Shown: in pieces, positions 23,701 to 38,700 of the stretch | How the letters are laid out: each line of letters starts with the position of its first letter | How positions within the stretch are numbered: the first letter of the stretch is position 1 | DNA from: Mytilus galloprovincialis | Lineage: Eukaryota > Mollusca > Bivalvia > Mytilida > Mytilidae | Length of the DNA stretch: 64,000 nt | Assembly: GCF_965363235.1 (NCBI RefSeq) | Contig: NC_134842.1 | Coordinates: 34,432,505-34,496,504, forward strand | Reading direction: 5' to 3' | The notes under the pieces: generated by a model | The model's input: only the letters and a program-made list of their open reading frames with translations | Databases searched by the model: none | What the model was told of the DNA's origin: nothing | Made by a program: the position numbers and the translations under genes

Positions 23701-26700
23701 TATTGCCTTATATCTTATATCTATGTACTAATACCATCATTTGTTTTACGACCGTGTTGTGTATTTTCCATATCCATTCAAACAACTATTCAATACGGGA
23801 GGTCGTATATTTGTTCAGTGAGATTCAAAATGCTTATAATATGTAGTTCACTTTTTTTGGTCATTTTTATTTCTTAACTAGAACTGGAGAGACAATACCA
23901 ATCTGTCATTGTACAAAAGTTTTTTTTTCAAGTTGAAAGGAGGTTCTACCGTACGACTGATCGTGTGGTATCTTTTTTTTGTGTGTTCTTTTAGGATAAA
24001 ACAAACGCCACTGTGTCACTATCACCGTAAGGACATACATGTATCTAAAAAATCAAATTCAATGGAACAGATTTTAGTACGTGTGAAAATCCAAGGAAGT
24101 TTCTTTTCACAATTGAAGCAAGAGTCTTACCTGGATATTTGTATATTGACCACTGTCATCACATAAATCTTTACTACCAAACACCTCTTTTTTTCTCTCT
24201 ATTCGCTTCTGTTATACACACAAATTAATTATAATTCTGAGTTGCTTCTACGCTAATGATACAAAATTAAAAGACCAAGTACAGAGTTGAAAAGCATCTG
24301 ACCGGTTTTGCAAAAGTAAAACCAAAAAAGGCGTTCGATTTCTTTGGGTGAAACATTCTTAATATAATAAACAATCTAAAACTTTTGAACTCTTAATTTA
24401 AATACGAGTTTGTCATCAAATCATGTCAATACAGAACTACATTTCCATATACGGCCCTTCTACGAATTTGATATACATATACACAAAATTATGGCATTTT
24501 ATCAATTGTCCTTTTACATGCATGCATTAAGTTAGGAATATGACAGTAAATTGTTATTTGTTCGTTTGATGTGTTTGAGGTTTTGATTTTGCCATTTGAT
24601 GAGGGACTTTCCGTTTTGAATTTTCCTCTCAGTTTGATATTTTTGTGATTTTATTTTTTAATGTGAACCTTATTGATGGTCTCATTTTCGACCACAAATG
24701 CGGGGTGTGGTGGGTTGAAATCTCGACCGGGTCAAATCAAGGGATTAAAATTGGTATATATTGCTTTGATATACAATACTCGTCGGTTGCAGTCAGACTA
24801 AGGTGTCTGGATATGATGTTCTGTATTCCTGTGGGCTGTTTATACGGTAGCATATTAAACATCAGACTTAGTATATTGGTCTCAAACAAAGCATAATATT
24901 TATATTACAATAACATGTTCTCATTCTGAATGTGCAATTTATACAGCTATCCTTCATTATAATCCCTTTATAGAGAATGTAAGCTTAGATTTTTAATATG
25001 CAATGTTCGGTATATGGCAGCCTATCGGGATATATATTTAAAAAATATCTCATTGAATGTTTTCGCTAGAATATTTTGTTTACTGAAACAAAAGAGCTAT
25101 TTACGGATTGTGTCAACATTAAGCATACATGTTTAAAGCTACAGACTCTTATTAAAATGACAGTTTGAAATCTGATATTTCATGAACTCGTCGAAACCCC
25201 TAACGTTTTGAATCCGATAAACTTTATTATTGAAAATACTCGACTGAAGAAATAAACATCGTATACCAGTATATTATAATCGAAAAGAAAATTGAAAGAA
25301 TTATATCATTATTGTTTTGACTCTAGAACAAAATAGCGTTCAATGGTCAGATCTGTGATTATAATAGTATAAGTCCTTAGAGTATAAGATAAGGACTAGA
25401 CGGTGTCATTTAAATAACAATCAAGAAACCATATCGTGTGGTATGGCTTGAAGTATATAAAGTCAGTAATTAAGTGTTCAACATTCTCATAACCATGCAA
25501 TCCTCATCAATAATATTGAGTTTAAAACGAAAATTCTGATATTCCTATGGTTTTTTATTTGGAAATAGTATCATTGTAGTGTTTACATGGAAATAAACAA
25601 TTATAGGTAAAGTATATAGCAACTAAAAACATTAGAAAGTCAAATTTCATCAAATAAACTGATTAAAATATGACTTATTACACTTAGACGGAGATGATTA
25701 TGCATATTATGTTATTAACAACTTACCTGAAACAATGATATATCTGTTTTAAAGCCAGGTGATACTGCGAATCCATTACTCTGTAAGTATGGTCTGTATC
25801 CATTTTCATGTATTGACAGTATAATACCCGGATCATCAGCGACGTATGGTATGTAATCACTTTGATTCACGTTCAGAAATAGCTGAAATGCTGAATTGAT
25901 CAATCATTAATTGAGTAAATTCTAAAAACCTAATATTTAATATCTGAACAAAACAATCAATTATATACAGGAAGCCAACTAGATGGTATTTTGTTAGGCA
26001 AAGTTAAAGGAGACTGAGCTATTTAATGTAGCTTATTGTTGAAAGTTATTTTACTTACTAGGAATGGTGACCACGCTCGGAAATATTTAAAATCATGCAG
26101 ATACCTGTTGCTTCTAATTGGACAAATCAGTGGTGTTGGATTATGATCCGGATAATGTATCAACAAATTATTTCCATTCATTTTATTTCACAGTTTGATT
26201 GCAAGTTCATGCTAATAAAGCGTAAAGGTTTTACCTTAAAGGGAAACTTCGCAAAAAAATCAAAAATTGATATTATGTTCATTCTGTATAAAAATGCTCA
26301 AATTCATAGATATTAAAGTTTTATTCCGCTAGATAAGCGATCACCATCGATTTTAAATTTAGAGTATCAATTCTCTGCGATCCGCCATTTTGTCTTCTTT
26401 CCCGATTAATAAAAACGATATGTCTATAAACCACAAAGAAACAAAACTACAGTAACCGATGTAGTCGTAATTGCGTGTCGATATCTTGTCAATCGTACGG
26501 TTGTTTTATCTGACTAACTTGATACGAAAAATATTCTTACTTTTTTTAAATTACCATGGTCTGTTGTTTTTAAACTGTTGATATTGGAATTAGGTGAAAA
26601 GTCAAAGTTGAAATCATAAATAAGTGTTCCGTGAAAATTGTTTTCGAAAATCTAATTTGTTCATAATTCTTTAAAGTAATAAACAAATATATTTTGATCT

Positions 26701-29700
26701 TCCCTCATCTGATCACCAGCATGGCTAAAGGTATTACTTCCAAAGGTATTGTGAGGGGTGTGAGGTGACACGTCCAGGTATTCAAGCGATTTCCTGTCGG
26801 GCTTGCAAGTTCATGCATCGTTTCACTTCTGCAGGTATTGATCAGTGTACACGGCTGATAACTTATAACTTATAACTTTCCATTTTGAACTATCAGATGA
26901 ATAATATACAACTCTGTCTTACTTGTCATTACTAAACTCATACGCTTGTTTATAAATAACATTTCTGGTGTAAAGAATATAATTCATAAACATATAAATA
27001 ATACCCAAAAAATAAGATTTGATGAAATTAAAATCTATTTAAATATTTTTTCCAAGGGTGAATTTGGGAAAATGTAATATATAGACAGATTGGAACAGAC
27101 CAGAAATATTGATTTAAAAAAATGTATGCACTTGCCGACGATTCGTTTATACGACTGGATAGAAAGTTACGGAACTATAGCGCAATTTAAAATATATACA
27201 TGTATACATTGAACATAAGAAAAAAACATATATTTTGAATAAATAGGGGTAAAAGTGTTGTAAATAGACTAGTCCACGTATGCCAACAGTATGTAATCAT
27301 CGAATGTCGATAGACTATTGTATACCAGAAGAAGAAGAGAACCAATTTGATTTAAATACAGGTCGCTGTATAACTTTTGCTTTGGTTCATTGAAGCTGTG
27401 GACCTAGTAAAATCACAGATTTATATTTCAATAAGATTGTTCTCGAACAAAGGAAGTAATTCGTCATCACAATTGTTATATATGCCACTGGACGAACACT
27501 AATTATCCCCAGGGAATGTGAATATTTTGCTGGGAAACTTTTGAGTATCAAAGTTTCAAATTAATTTCGGGATTTATTTTCTTTCTTGGTATTCAATAAC
27601 AGAAAAAAGAATAAATTACTTGTTCGCTAAATAGGGGTATTCTTGTCAGATAAAAGACTTTTAGTTATATTTAAAAAATAGGGAAATATGACATTAAATT
27701 GGTTCTGTCTTTTTTTTAAACATCGTTAAAAAGATGTGTGTCTAAGGTGAACGCCACAAGAACCCTGTAATACTAGTACGAGAGTATAGCATGTAAACAT
27801 TCCTTCTCAATAATATGGTTGTATTGGAAATCTTTTCATACAGATTGACAACTCATTGTCCGATATGCATGTAATATTTGCCACATGACGCCCATAGTTC
27901 TTTCTACCATCATCATCTTATTCTGTGATATTGCTGTAAACATCGATGGTTCACACCCAAACAAAATTAGAGTAATGGACCTTCAGAGCTTCTCCGTGTT
28001 ATACACTTGTGAAATATATAGACGAAATTTCTGTATTGAAATGAATCTACATCTCACAAACAGGATTTTCAAATAACGATTGTGAGTAATCACCTTACAA
28101 ACCAATATAAACGTATGGCAAGATATAACCATGAAGGAATTTAGTTTTTGTCAGACGCAAGAACTCATCACTATATATATCATAAACGTATACGTATATA
28201 TATGCATACAGTTTCAAATATTAAGAACAAGCGGTCGATGTCGATAGTCTGTTTTCTAACTGTTCAGAGTTAGACATGTCACTTGTTCATTCTTGGAAGC
28301 CTTCATATTCCCCGTCTAACGATGGGAACTCTTTCTGATTGTGTTGACTATAAATGCTTGTATGGTAATTCTGTCGTTTATCTGTACAAGCGGTTGCATT
28401 TCCTCTCCTTTCCCAACAAACAAACGAACGAAACGCCACTAGTCTGATTTCTCTGGAGCTCATCCTCAATGGCTCTTATACGTCAGGAAACTTACATGTA
28501 TACTAATAATGATTGTTTCAAGAACAACGATGTATGGACGAACTATTATAAATTCGTCAATATCAGTTATGCATGACTAAAATATAACTTTTATTACAAC
28601 TACTGCATTACTTATTTGGATTAATGACGGCTATCATGTTCAACATTGCACAAATATTATCATAGAATTTTAAAAAAAATCCTCAAAAATCCTCAAAAGA
28701 AATAATGCCTTAGCTTAGATAATTGATATTCTTTTCACAAAAAGTTCGTGTAAATGATTGTCAAATGAATTTAATTATGCAAGAATAAAATGTTAAAAAG
28801 AAACTAAAAAAAATCATGCATGTTGTATGTTGTATTCTTTGTCAATTAAAAACTTTAAAATTGCAATAGTTTTATTAGCATTTAAACACAGCCAGATTTG
28901 AATACAAGTTAAGAAATTCCGGTAAAGTCAATGATATCAAACAGATGTACAATGGTATATCAAATTGGGTAATATTGCATTTAGTTTTTAAAAAAGATTA
29001 AAACTACTATTTTTTGCTTCATATTTGAATCTTTACGCCAATTGCCGCTAAGAAAGTAATCAAAAATTGTTTCCTTTTATTTTTATACACTTTCGGAATT
29101 ACGAATCTGAATTTTATTTTCAATTAATTTACACAATTTAATTATTGTATCTTTATTCTCATCGTGTATTAAATCTTAGTGTATTAACATCGTGACAGCA
29201 TACTCTTTCTAATCCTTTCTGTTTATCCTTTCCAAATAACAACATTTATACCTGTGTACGCTTGAACTCACACCTGCGGCTAAATAGCTACAAGGTAAAC
29301 GAATTGACCTCAAGCCGAGAAATATACAGTGACTTTTACAAAATAATATACACACTCTGCTCACACATTAGTTGCATTGAAATGATTATCAAAACAATAA
29401 CGGTAAATAGAACTGAAATATTTTCAGTTCAATATCAGTAAAAATGTTCAATAAATATTTTATGAAAAAAATCTCAACAATAATTAATTAAATTTATTCA
29501 AAAACATTTACTAGAGATAATTTTATAGGAGTTTAATTCAATCAATACAAAACGGTATATGCATATTCATTTTCGTTCATTCTTATATTGTGGTTAATAA
29601 CTTCGACCATTCGTCAGCTGTGCGCTTTTAATTACGTATATTGTCGATAAGCTATAAGAGTTAAACAGATTTTATTTTTTCCCAGAATTCAATAAATCGG

Positions 29701-32700
29701 GCTAATATGTCACGACCCACTCGAGAATTCAACCAAAAAAGTTACAAATACTTGATTTTCTCCGTTATTAGAAGGAATATAAATTTAAAACTTTGCAAAT
29801 GTGTTTTTTATGTTAAGATGAACATAATTAGATGATAAGTAAAAAATCGCGGAATTTCCCTTTAAGCAGTTATCTAAATTTGCTTAAAAAGAATAGAAAG
29901 AAAGAGATACGATACAAGAAACGATGAGACGAATATCCGTCGTAGGTTTGATTGGTTGCTGATATAATATTGCAATGAGAGTTTTCAATACGTACCAAAT
30001 AAATGTCCAACGTGCTTGGCAACTAATGGTTGGCTGGGAAACCTATAACACTGTCCATAATAAGGATCATAGAATGGGACAAAGAAACTGAAACAAAATA
30101 TTAGCAAATACATAAGTGGTTCACATGTGACAGATATAGGGAGAACATGATTATTGTTTCAAATAACTGTTAGAAAAAAATTAAAAACATGTTATAACAA
30201 TAATAATTGTAATCAAATTCCGATGTTCATTCAAAGCACACAGCAATACACATAAATTACACAGTAGTTGACCATGACTATTAAAGTAGCAGGTGTATAA
30301 TACTTCATCTTGGTAATAAAAAAAAACACATATAGGAGGAATATTTGCCATTTGCCAATATACGAGTAATAACTTTATAAGGTTCTTCGTTTTGCTTTCA
30401 AGTATTGTCAAGGTTAAATTCAGATGTCTTATTTGTGTCTTTGGTCTTTGTTTCCATCATTAACTTCACTCAACATCTCTTTAATTTATATGTAAAATCT
30501 GCTAATTTAGTGTTATGGAACAAGTCATTAGTGAAGGATATTGTTTTTGATTGTGGAAGGTAAATTACAGATGAATGACATCCGTCGTGATAATTGCCAG
30601 TTGGATTCTAAATATATAAATTAACGTCATGTATTAACATGTAAACTTGTGCAAATTATAAAACGAATGGTATATTTACGTTCCCTCAAGAATTATTTAA
30701 TTTGACAATGGATGACCTATCTCGAACTAATTTTGTAGGTACATCTAAGTTAATTTAATCCTTTACTGATATGTAGAAAATGTTGTATTTCAACGCCAAA
30801 TAATCAAATTTGTGATTCACATGCCACGAAATGTGGGATTATGCTTTTTGTACTACAATCACAAAGGATGAGTTTTAACTGATCAGCCGTCTACATTCTG
30901 TGTCACTTTCAACGTGTCTGAGATAGAAACAAATGCCTTTTCAAGTGGTCATACAGTTTTCAATTTGCTTCAGTTGATTATATTTTGACATCTGTAATAT
31001 GTGGTTATGAATGTGAACTAAAATCGCATGGCAAATAATTAGAAAACAGTGGGTTTTCTATATTTTGTTAAATCATCTGAGATCTTTTTGACATTCATTT
31101 TATTCAATTTATTTCTGTATTTACCATGTTTACTTTACTATTATAATATTTGCAGACATCATCTGTGTTTGGAAAGCATTACGTGACGCTGAAAAACCAA
31201 CTATCATACCAACATTGGTCCAAAAAAATAAAGAGTACAAAATAGAACATAACGAAACACGAAAACAAAATCAAATACCAGAGAGTATATCACACTAAAC
31301 AAGGCATGAAAAAATGAACAATATGAAAACTATATATAGCCACAGCAATTATAACTCGTCTTAGTGGGACTGTCATATAGGGATTCAGAAAGGTTTGCAT
31401 ACAATTACTGATCAATAATTGAATTTACATTTACCTAGTACAAATTGCACAGACGGCATTGCAATTGACATGTCAGCTACATTTGACTTTAAATAAATAG
31501 TGGATATAGTTTAGCTTGCCAATAAATGTATATGTGTAATAATGTAGAAATGCGTGTTTTTAAATAAATTTACCTTGCATTACATAATTCACCTTCATAT
31601 CTGCAACTTAAAATGAACTCCTTGAAATCCGAAGATAACTTTGGTATTTCTTCTTTTGTAATGTTGATATCAAAGTAATTCATTTCTCTTCGAAATTCTT
31701 GTTCGATAGCTACAAGTACAATTAGCGAAATTAGTAACTGAGAAGACAATAAGAATCTACTTTGTCTCATGTGTTGATTTAAAATAACATTTGATTGTTT
31801 GTATCTACGATCTTGTCTTCGAGAAACCAACTGAAGGTTTCTAAAACTTCTAGGACATGCATAGATTTGTACACGTATTAGATACAACAATGATCTACAA
31901 CTTTGTCTTTGATTGGTCTTCCAACTATTTTGATTCCAGTACCACTGATGAGTTTTCTGTATACAAAATGTGCGTCTGGCGTACCACAATATATGCCTGG
32001 TATATTGGGTGATATATGCATATATGTATCATTCAAATAAAAGTAAATTAGAAATTTTAAATATTCGCAATTAGTTTTTGCTCTTTTCAATTCCTTTATA
32101 AGGCATATGTATATAAAAATGTTTTCTTTTTTTTTTGTCCATCTGTTATTGGATAGTTTGTAATTTTCCTGTTACAAATTGAATGTCAGGTTTAGGAGAG
32201 CATATAAGAGATTGATGATTTCCTTGAATGTTTAAACATATTTGCACTCTTTTATCAAATGATTAACAAGTCTTATTTGAAGACCTCTGTAACTCGTTAC
32301 GTGCTTGAATTACAAAACAATTAGCTTCTCAAAATTAAGTTAGGGAATTCTAATAACGTAAACTACTTACTATAATGCAGGCATAAACAACATATATAAT
32401 TCCAAAAACAACATACAATGATAATATTTATCAACATTGTCTCATATAGGTTATCGAAAACGAATCTATAATGTGTTTTTAATTAATCATATAATATATG
32501 ATTTTCTTATGCATACCTTCACTCTGGAGATCGTCTTTATGGAATGATGTCTGGATGAGAAACATGAAAGTAAAAAACAGACAAAAATTATATCTTTATA
32601 AATATGAAACTACAAAAAAAATATATAAAATATATCAATTATTATGTATTTCGTGCTGTTGTTTTCATTCTTACAAGCAAAGTACTTTCCGTAGTGAACA

Positions 32701-35700
32701 TTTAAGTATTCCTTGCAACAAGTTTTGATAAAAAAAAAGAAAAAAATGTAGTTTTGTTTTGTTTTAACATAAGTCACGAACTTTCAAAATCTGTTTGCAT
32801 AATAAGTTTCCATTAGAATGCAAACAAAACCAGTCTAGTGTAATATCAATAGTATAATATAAATACCAAGTAAAACTAGCAGCTAGTTTTGATTGTTAAA
32901 TTTCCATATTGAGAATAGCAGATGCATATTCACAAGTGCTATAAGTTTTAGAAATCAGAAAAGTCGCAGTATCAAAATAAAATGCCTGCATGTGTATATG
33001 CTGATTTAACATCAGTAATTTTACGCGAAGCTTTAAGTTAATGTTGCATAATTAATTTGTGTTTCTCGTTGATTTCTTAGTTCAATTTCTAATAATAGTG
33101 GTACGAGTAAGGGATTTAAAGATACAAAAAAACGCGGAACGCAAAAGATTAGAGAAAAATATGCCAAAAGTAACGAATAGAGAAAAAGGAAATACAATAA
33201 AGAACAGAGAATAATGCGGTGCTAACATATTACGAATAGAAAAATCTAACTAAAAAGAACCCTTTATAAACCTCAATTATTCTTTTACGCATCAATTTTG
33301 CATCCATAAATACATGTCGTGTTATAGATGACGAAAGGCTTTTAGTTTCGTCAGAGAAAAGAAAATGTATCAATTTGCCACGAGGTGTCTACTTATAAAA
33401 AAAATATCAGGTGCACACTTCCACAAATTCGGATAAGTCAATTCAATGTCTGTCCTACTCAATCAAAGCACATGCTATAGTGTGTGATAACATTGTGTGA
33501 GGGAATTCGACGTTTGATGTACCACTGTTCACTCCAGTGCAATTTATGACAATACCACTGCATCAATCAGAATTTTTTTTTTGCAGTGTTTTAAGAGATG
33601 ATTTTGCTTTGTTGTCGCGTATTATTTGTGAAACATTCAATGTTTTAAAAAGGCGAATTTTTCTTTATAAAGTCAATGATTATGTTGACTTTTGAAGGCC
33701 AAACTTTCTACAGCCTTAAATACGCTAATGAAAGATCCAAAAACTATACCAATACATAACGACATGATTATGAAATTATAACATTAATCTATTGGTTAAC
33801 AAATTTTTACTCGTTATTGCAAAATAATGAACTTAATATATCTGACATTTTCTCCCTACCCAGTTTACCCCTATACATTTTTATGATGTGGACTGGTCAT
33901 TGTTATTGAATCGTAGGCAATTTGATTGGATTAAGTTGTTATTAGTTTACCTTCAAACTTGTTTATGCTTTTCATACATGACTATTGATTAATTAGAACG
34001 TGCATGAATGTGACCGGTTACTAAAATGACCTTCAAACTGGACACTGGACGAGTCAATATTATGTTTTATCAATGAAAGTTAAGGTATGAAAGGTAAGAA
34101 TTGCCACTTATTCGATTTTCACAAAATTTTCGGAATATACAGTTGGAAAGGTTATTTTTTAAAAGCCTATTGTGAAGAGTAAAGAGAAAGTTTACAAATA
34201 ATACGTTTTGTTCCATTAAACAAGTCATTTTCGTAAGAGAAATACCGAAATATATTTTACGCACGACTACGGCAGGTAAAATTATTATTTATCATAATAA
34301 AAAAAGCATTTTTCAGTCTCATTGGAATATGTTGATTACAATTAATCCCAAACTTAAGAAGTAAGTAACTAAAGTCAAAATATGTCCGATCTGCCTATTT
34401 CTGCACATCAAAAGTCAATACGATCGTTTTAAAGTCAATTTCGTCTACCTCACAAAATCTTGTTAGGCACTATAGATAAAATCTTACTTAATGTCTTCTT
34501 TCTAAATTGATTTAATTATCATACTCTATCGGACATTTTTAGGTTGTCTCGTCAGTATAGAATTGATTAAATGTGACATGAGTGCAAATGATACAACTAT
34601 CTACCAGCGACTAACGAATTCGAATTTACTCAACTCTAATAAAGTTCACGACATTCACTTATTGGCAAAATCAATGCTGTAAGAGAACTGGCTCCTGCTT
34701 AAACAACGAAACAGTCCAGAAGAATAAAACAAACGGCGTGATTTATGTTAAAACCAATAAACGAGAAACAAAATTGGCAGACAACAACCAAAGATAACCA
34801 CTACCCTGAATTGCAGAGTCCTACAACAATCATATGTCAACTTTTATAAACAAGACAAAAACACAATATACTGATACAAAGCAACTCGCTGTTATAGAAA
34901 ACTACTTCATTACCAATTTAAACTGATAAACCTATCATATTTCCCAAGACTAAACTGTTGATCAGTACATATCCAATGCAATTGATGTAAAGAGGTTATA
35001 AACAATAGGCGAAGAGAATGACCTTGAACTATGCCACAAATATAGTTACGACAGGATGTAGAACTAAATGAGGTCAGAACTCTGATAAAAAGTCATATCA
35101 TTGGCAATCATACCATATCTCTTTATTTATATAGTGTAAAATTGATAACAGCTCGATATCTGGAGTGTCGATAACAGACATGTAATTAAAGCGAAAATAG
35201 TTGGCCGATGTTCAAATCTCGCAATTCGATTAAAAATGGAGGCATCGAGGTAACTCATTACCAAATGATTGATCTGAACTCCAAAAGGACTTTTGACAGA
35301 CTAGTACATTTGAAAGTTTGTCCGTATTCACTGTTGACGTTGATTCTTAAATAGCAAATTAATGTAGTTTGTTAACACGTTCTAAAATAAACGTAAACAA
35401 AAATATAAGATCAAAACAATGTTTTAATTTGGTACAAAAACTAAATCTCAAACAAACAAGTCATTAAAATGAATAATGTGACAAGCTTGGGTGTGGAAAA
35501 CAGCTAATGAATAATTATATTTGATTTAAAGAAGCCTAATTCTTTGAATGTGACAATTTAAATCGTTCCAAATTATTATAAGCAAACACACTATACAATA
35601 TTTATTTAAATGTTCGTTCAAGACATTCGTCCCTTTGCTTTTGTTCAATTTTAATGAACAGGGAGTGTTATTTATAAAAGAACGATTAAAACTGTTACAA

Positions 35701-38700
35701 TAAGCGATAAATGGCCTACGTTTGGTTACGGACATAAAATACATATAGTTCTGAAATACGTTGATAAAAATGTAAATGAAATGTTTCTGTGTCTTTTTTG
35801 TGTGTGTAATTTAATGTCTAGAATATCTACGAACTATGAAGCTCGTTTTTAAACGATATAAAAAAAAAGTCTGATAAGTTATATCATTCTTATTTTTATT
35901 CTTTTTATTTCTTTCTTTGTACTATATATGCATATACATTTTCTTTATTAAACATACATTACGTATATCAACCGTTCCATTTTTCAAGCCTCGAACTGCG
36001 TTGTGGTTTCTTTCTATTATCTTCATTAAATGTGTTGCTAATTGGACATCGTCTTTGTATGCTTCTATCTTTCTATAGCTCAGTGGATTCAAGTCGCAGA
36101 ATGATATAGACGGAAAATAAGGATCCGTATTGGAAATTGACACCTTTCTGTTTATCTTGTAGCTGAAACGATTGTAGCGATTTATAGTGTCTGCTATCTT
36201 ACTAATTTATCACAACTTTTGAAAATATTCTATAGCTAATAGTTTTAGTTGTTTCATTTTAATTCTGTTCTCTGACTTAATATAATAACAAGATGTTTAG
36301 TACGTTTCTTAAATGCATTCAAATATAATGTATAAAACTGTAAATATATTGTTAGGAATATTTTATGGTTTATTGGTATTTATATCTCACCTTGACATTT
36401 AGATTGCTTTTAATTAGTTCTGCGTTCTCCAATTATTGTTTTACTATAGAATTATAAGCAGAGATACACAATTAACATGCATCAGTGTTCACAGTTGTAT
36501 CAAACAAAAGTAAACCAGGAAACAAAGAAACAAACAATTTATATAAAAGCGTGAGGTTTACAGAATTAGAATATAATTTTATTCTATGTTTATTATGAAT
36601 CTCCAGAACGTCCATGTTAAAGAAAATTTCTATTTGTTACGAGCGTAAACATACTTAAATAAATTGTATTGAACATCATTAGTGTGAACAGATGTGTATG
36701 TGTTGTCATTTGACTTTATAAGATAGCAATGTCTAAAAAAACAAATAGACGATGAAATACAGGATGCAATGTACAATACAACGTCTCAAAGGCTAAATGA
36801 AAGCAACGGTTGATTACAAAAGCTCAAATAATCGATAAAGGAGACAAATCAAGGTAATAAACAAAACAAAATACTGAAATACTCGCATGAACTCCAAAAG
36901 GTGCGAGACTGAGTACGATGACAAGATGATTCTCTTCTGCGATGCCTTAAGCATCTGTCAATGCGAATCCACACGCGGTTAAGATGTCAAAATCGGCAAA
37001 TTCCTCATACACAGAAACATACACATCCAAAAACTTCAATGGACCTGGTGTTTGCTTTATAAATATTTCACTCAAAAAAAGTGCATGATCTGCGGGGTAT
37101 GTATCGTATCCATAAACCAATCTTCCACAAGAAAATCATTTTAAACGCGTCTTCAATTCAACCTTCTCCTTGGCAAAAAGAAAGGTATCTTTGAACGTGT
37201 AAAGAAAACTTCTGATTCGACTTTTGACAAATTACATAGCAATTAAACAAATCAAGAAATTGAAATGTAGTTGAAATAACATTCATAATAATTATGAATA
37301 TCTGGTCAATTGAAAATTCAAATTTCTTATTTCTTATAGAGTTTTTTGTTTTGTTTTTGGAAATGTGGCATATATAACACTAAGAAAGACGTTTGTTGTT
37401 TTGTTGAAGGTTATCCATGCACATTTGTAGAAGTCGATCATTGAGCAACACAATGGTTATACTATTGTGTTCCAAGTTTCCGTGATTGTATGTGTATGAA
37501 ATTACCTGTATGTCCGATGATATTGTACAGAGTATTACATTGCATTGTGTCTAGTTAAAATTGTATGTGCTTGTCAAAGTTGTTTTCTGGCGGTCAGAAT
37601 AGATAATATGAACGTCAGTACTCATTGGTCATTGATTGAAATTTTCTTTTCATTAAACGTATCACTGGACAGGATCTATTGGTGGAGCAGTAATTGCCAC
37701 CTTCATTAGTTCCCAGGATAATTGTTTAGGAAATTTTGAGATATTCTAAACTAAAGTTAATAATGTATGTAATGTGTATTTGTTCACTGTTTTTCTTTTT
37801 ATCTCTACGACTTTAGATTGTGATCATGAGTTGTCTGTATTTCTTCAACGTTAAATTTTATTATTTTTCTACAGTTTATAAACGGGTTCCACCAATCGAT
37901 GACAACTTTTCGTGATGTAAAGGTCTTTGTTTTGCAACCTTATACACGTTAAACTAATGTTTCCTCTTCATAAAGAAATGAAATACCAACTCCCTTGTGA
38001 TATAGTATAATACCATTTATTTCTATTTCAGGTTGATTATCCCATTTGACTCTTTTATAAATCTGAGTTCAGCGCTCAGTTGAATTTGTCGTATAAATGT
38101 ACAACAAAAGTACAATACTTATGATTTATTAAACTCATTTAGTTTTTCATCGGCTAAAGTGTTGAAAAATGAAAATACTATTTTAGAAATGTTATGCAAC
38201 TGATGCGCTCTTCGTGACTTATCTTCATAAGAAATGTTTAAATCGAACATTTGAAAGCCAACAATATCTAAGACTCGAAATAGTGGAGGAGCTTTATGGC
38301 CGAAATGTACATGAAGTTAATTTTCATAAAATTATGAGAATTAATTAAGATATTGCAATGGTAGTGAGCTAATTTTTCGTATTGCGAACGTTGAGGAAAA
38401 ACATCAACAAGACTGAATGAGTTAGATATAGTGATGATGCCCAGTCTCTCAATAACTCATATTTCAGAAAGTGAATTAAGAATACTACCGAAACTAGAAT
38501 GTTTCCTGGATATTTTTTTATTTTTTGACACGGATGGACGACTTAAAACTTTAATCTTTGACAACCGTGACGGTTTCAACTTTCCAATTGTCGACTTCCC
38601 ATTTCTTAGTAGTAGTATACCCTCTGTATCATCGCAAGACGTATCACGTTTCGGTTGTCATACGTGCATACACACACTATATACAGCCTGTGATTCTTGT

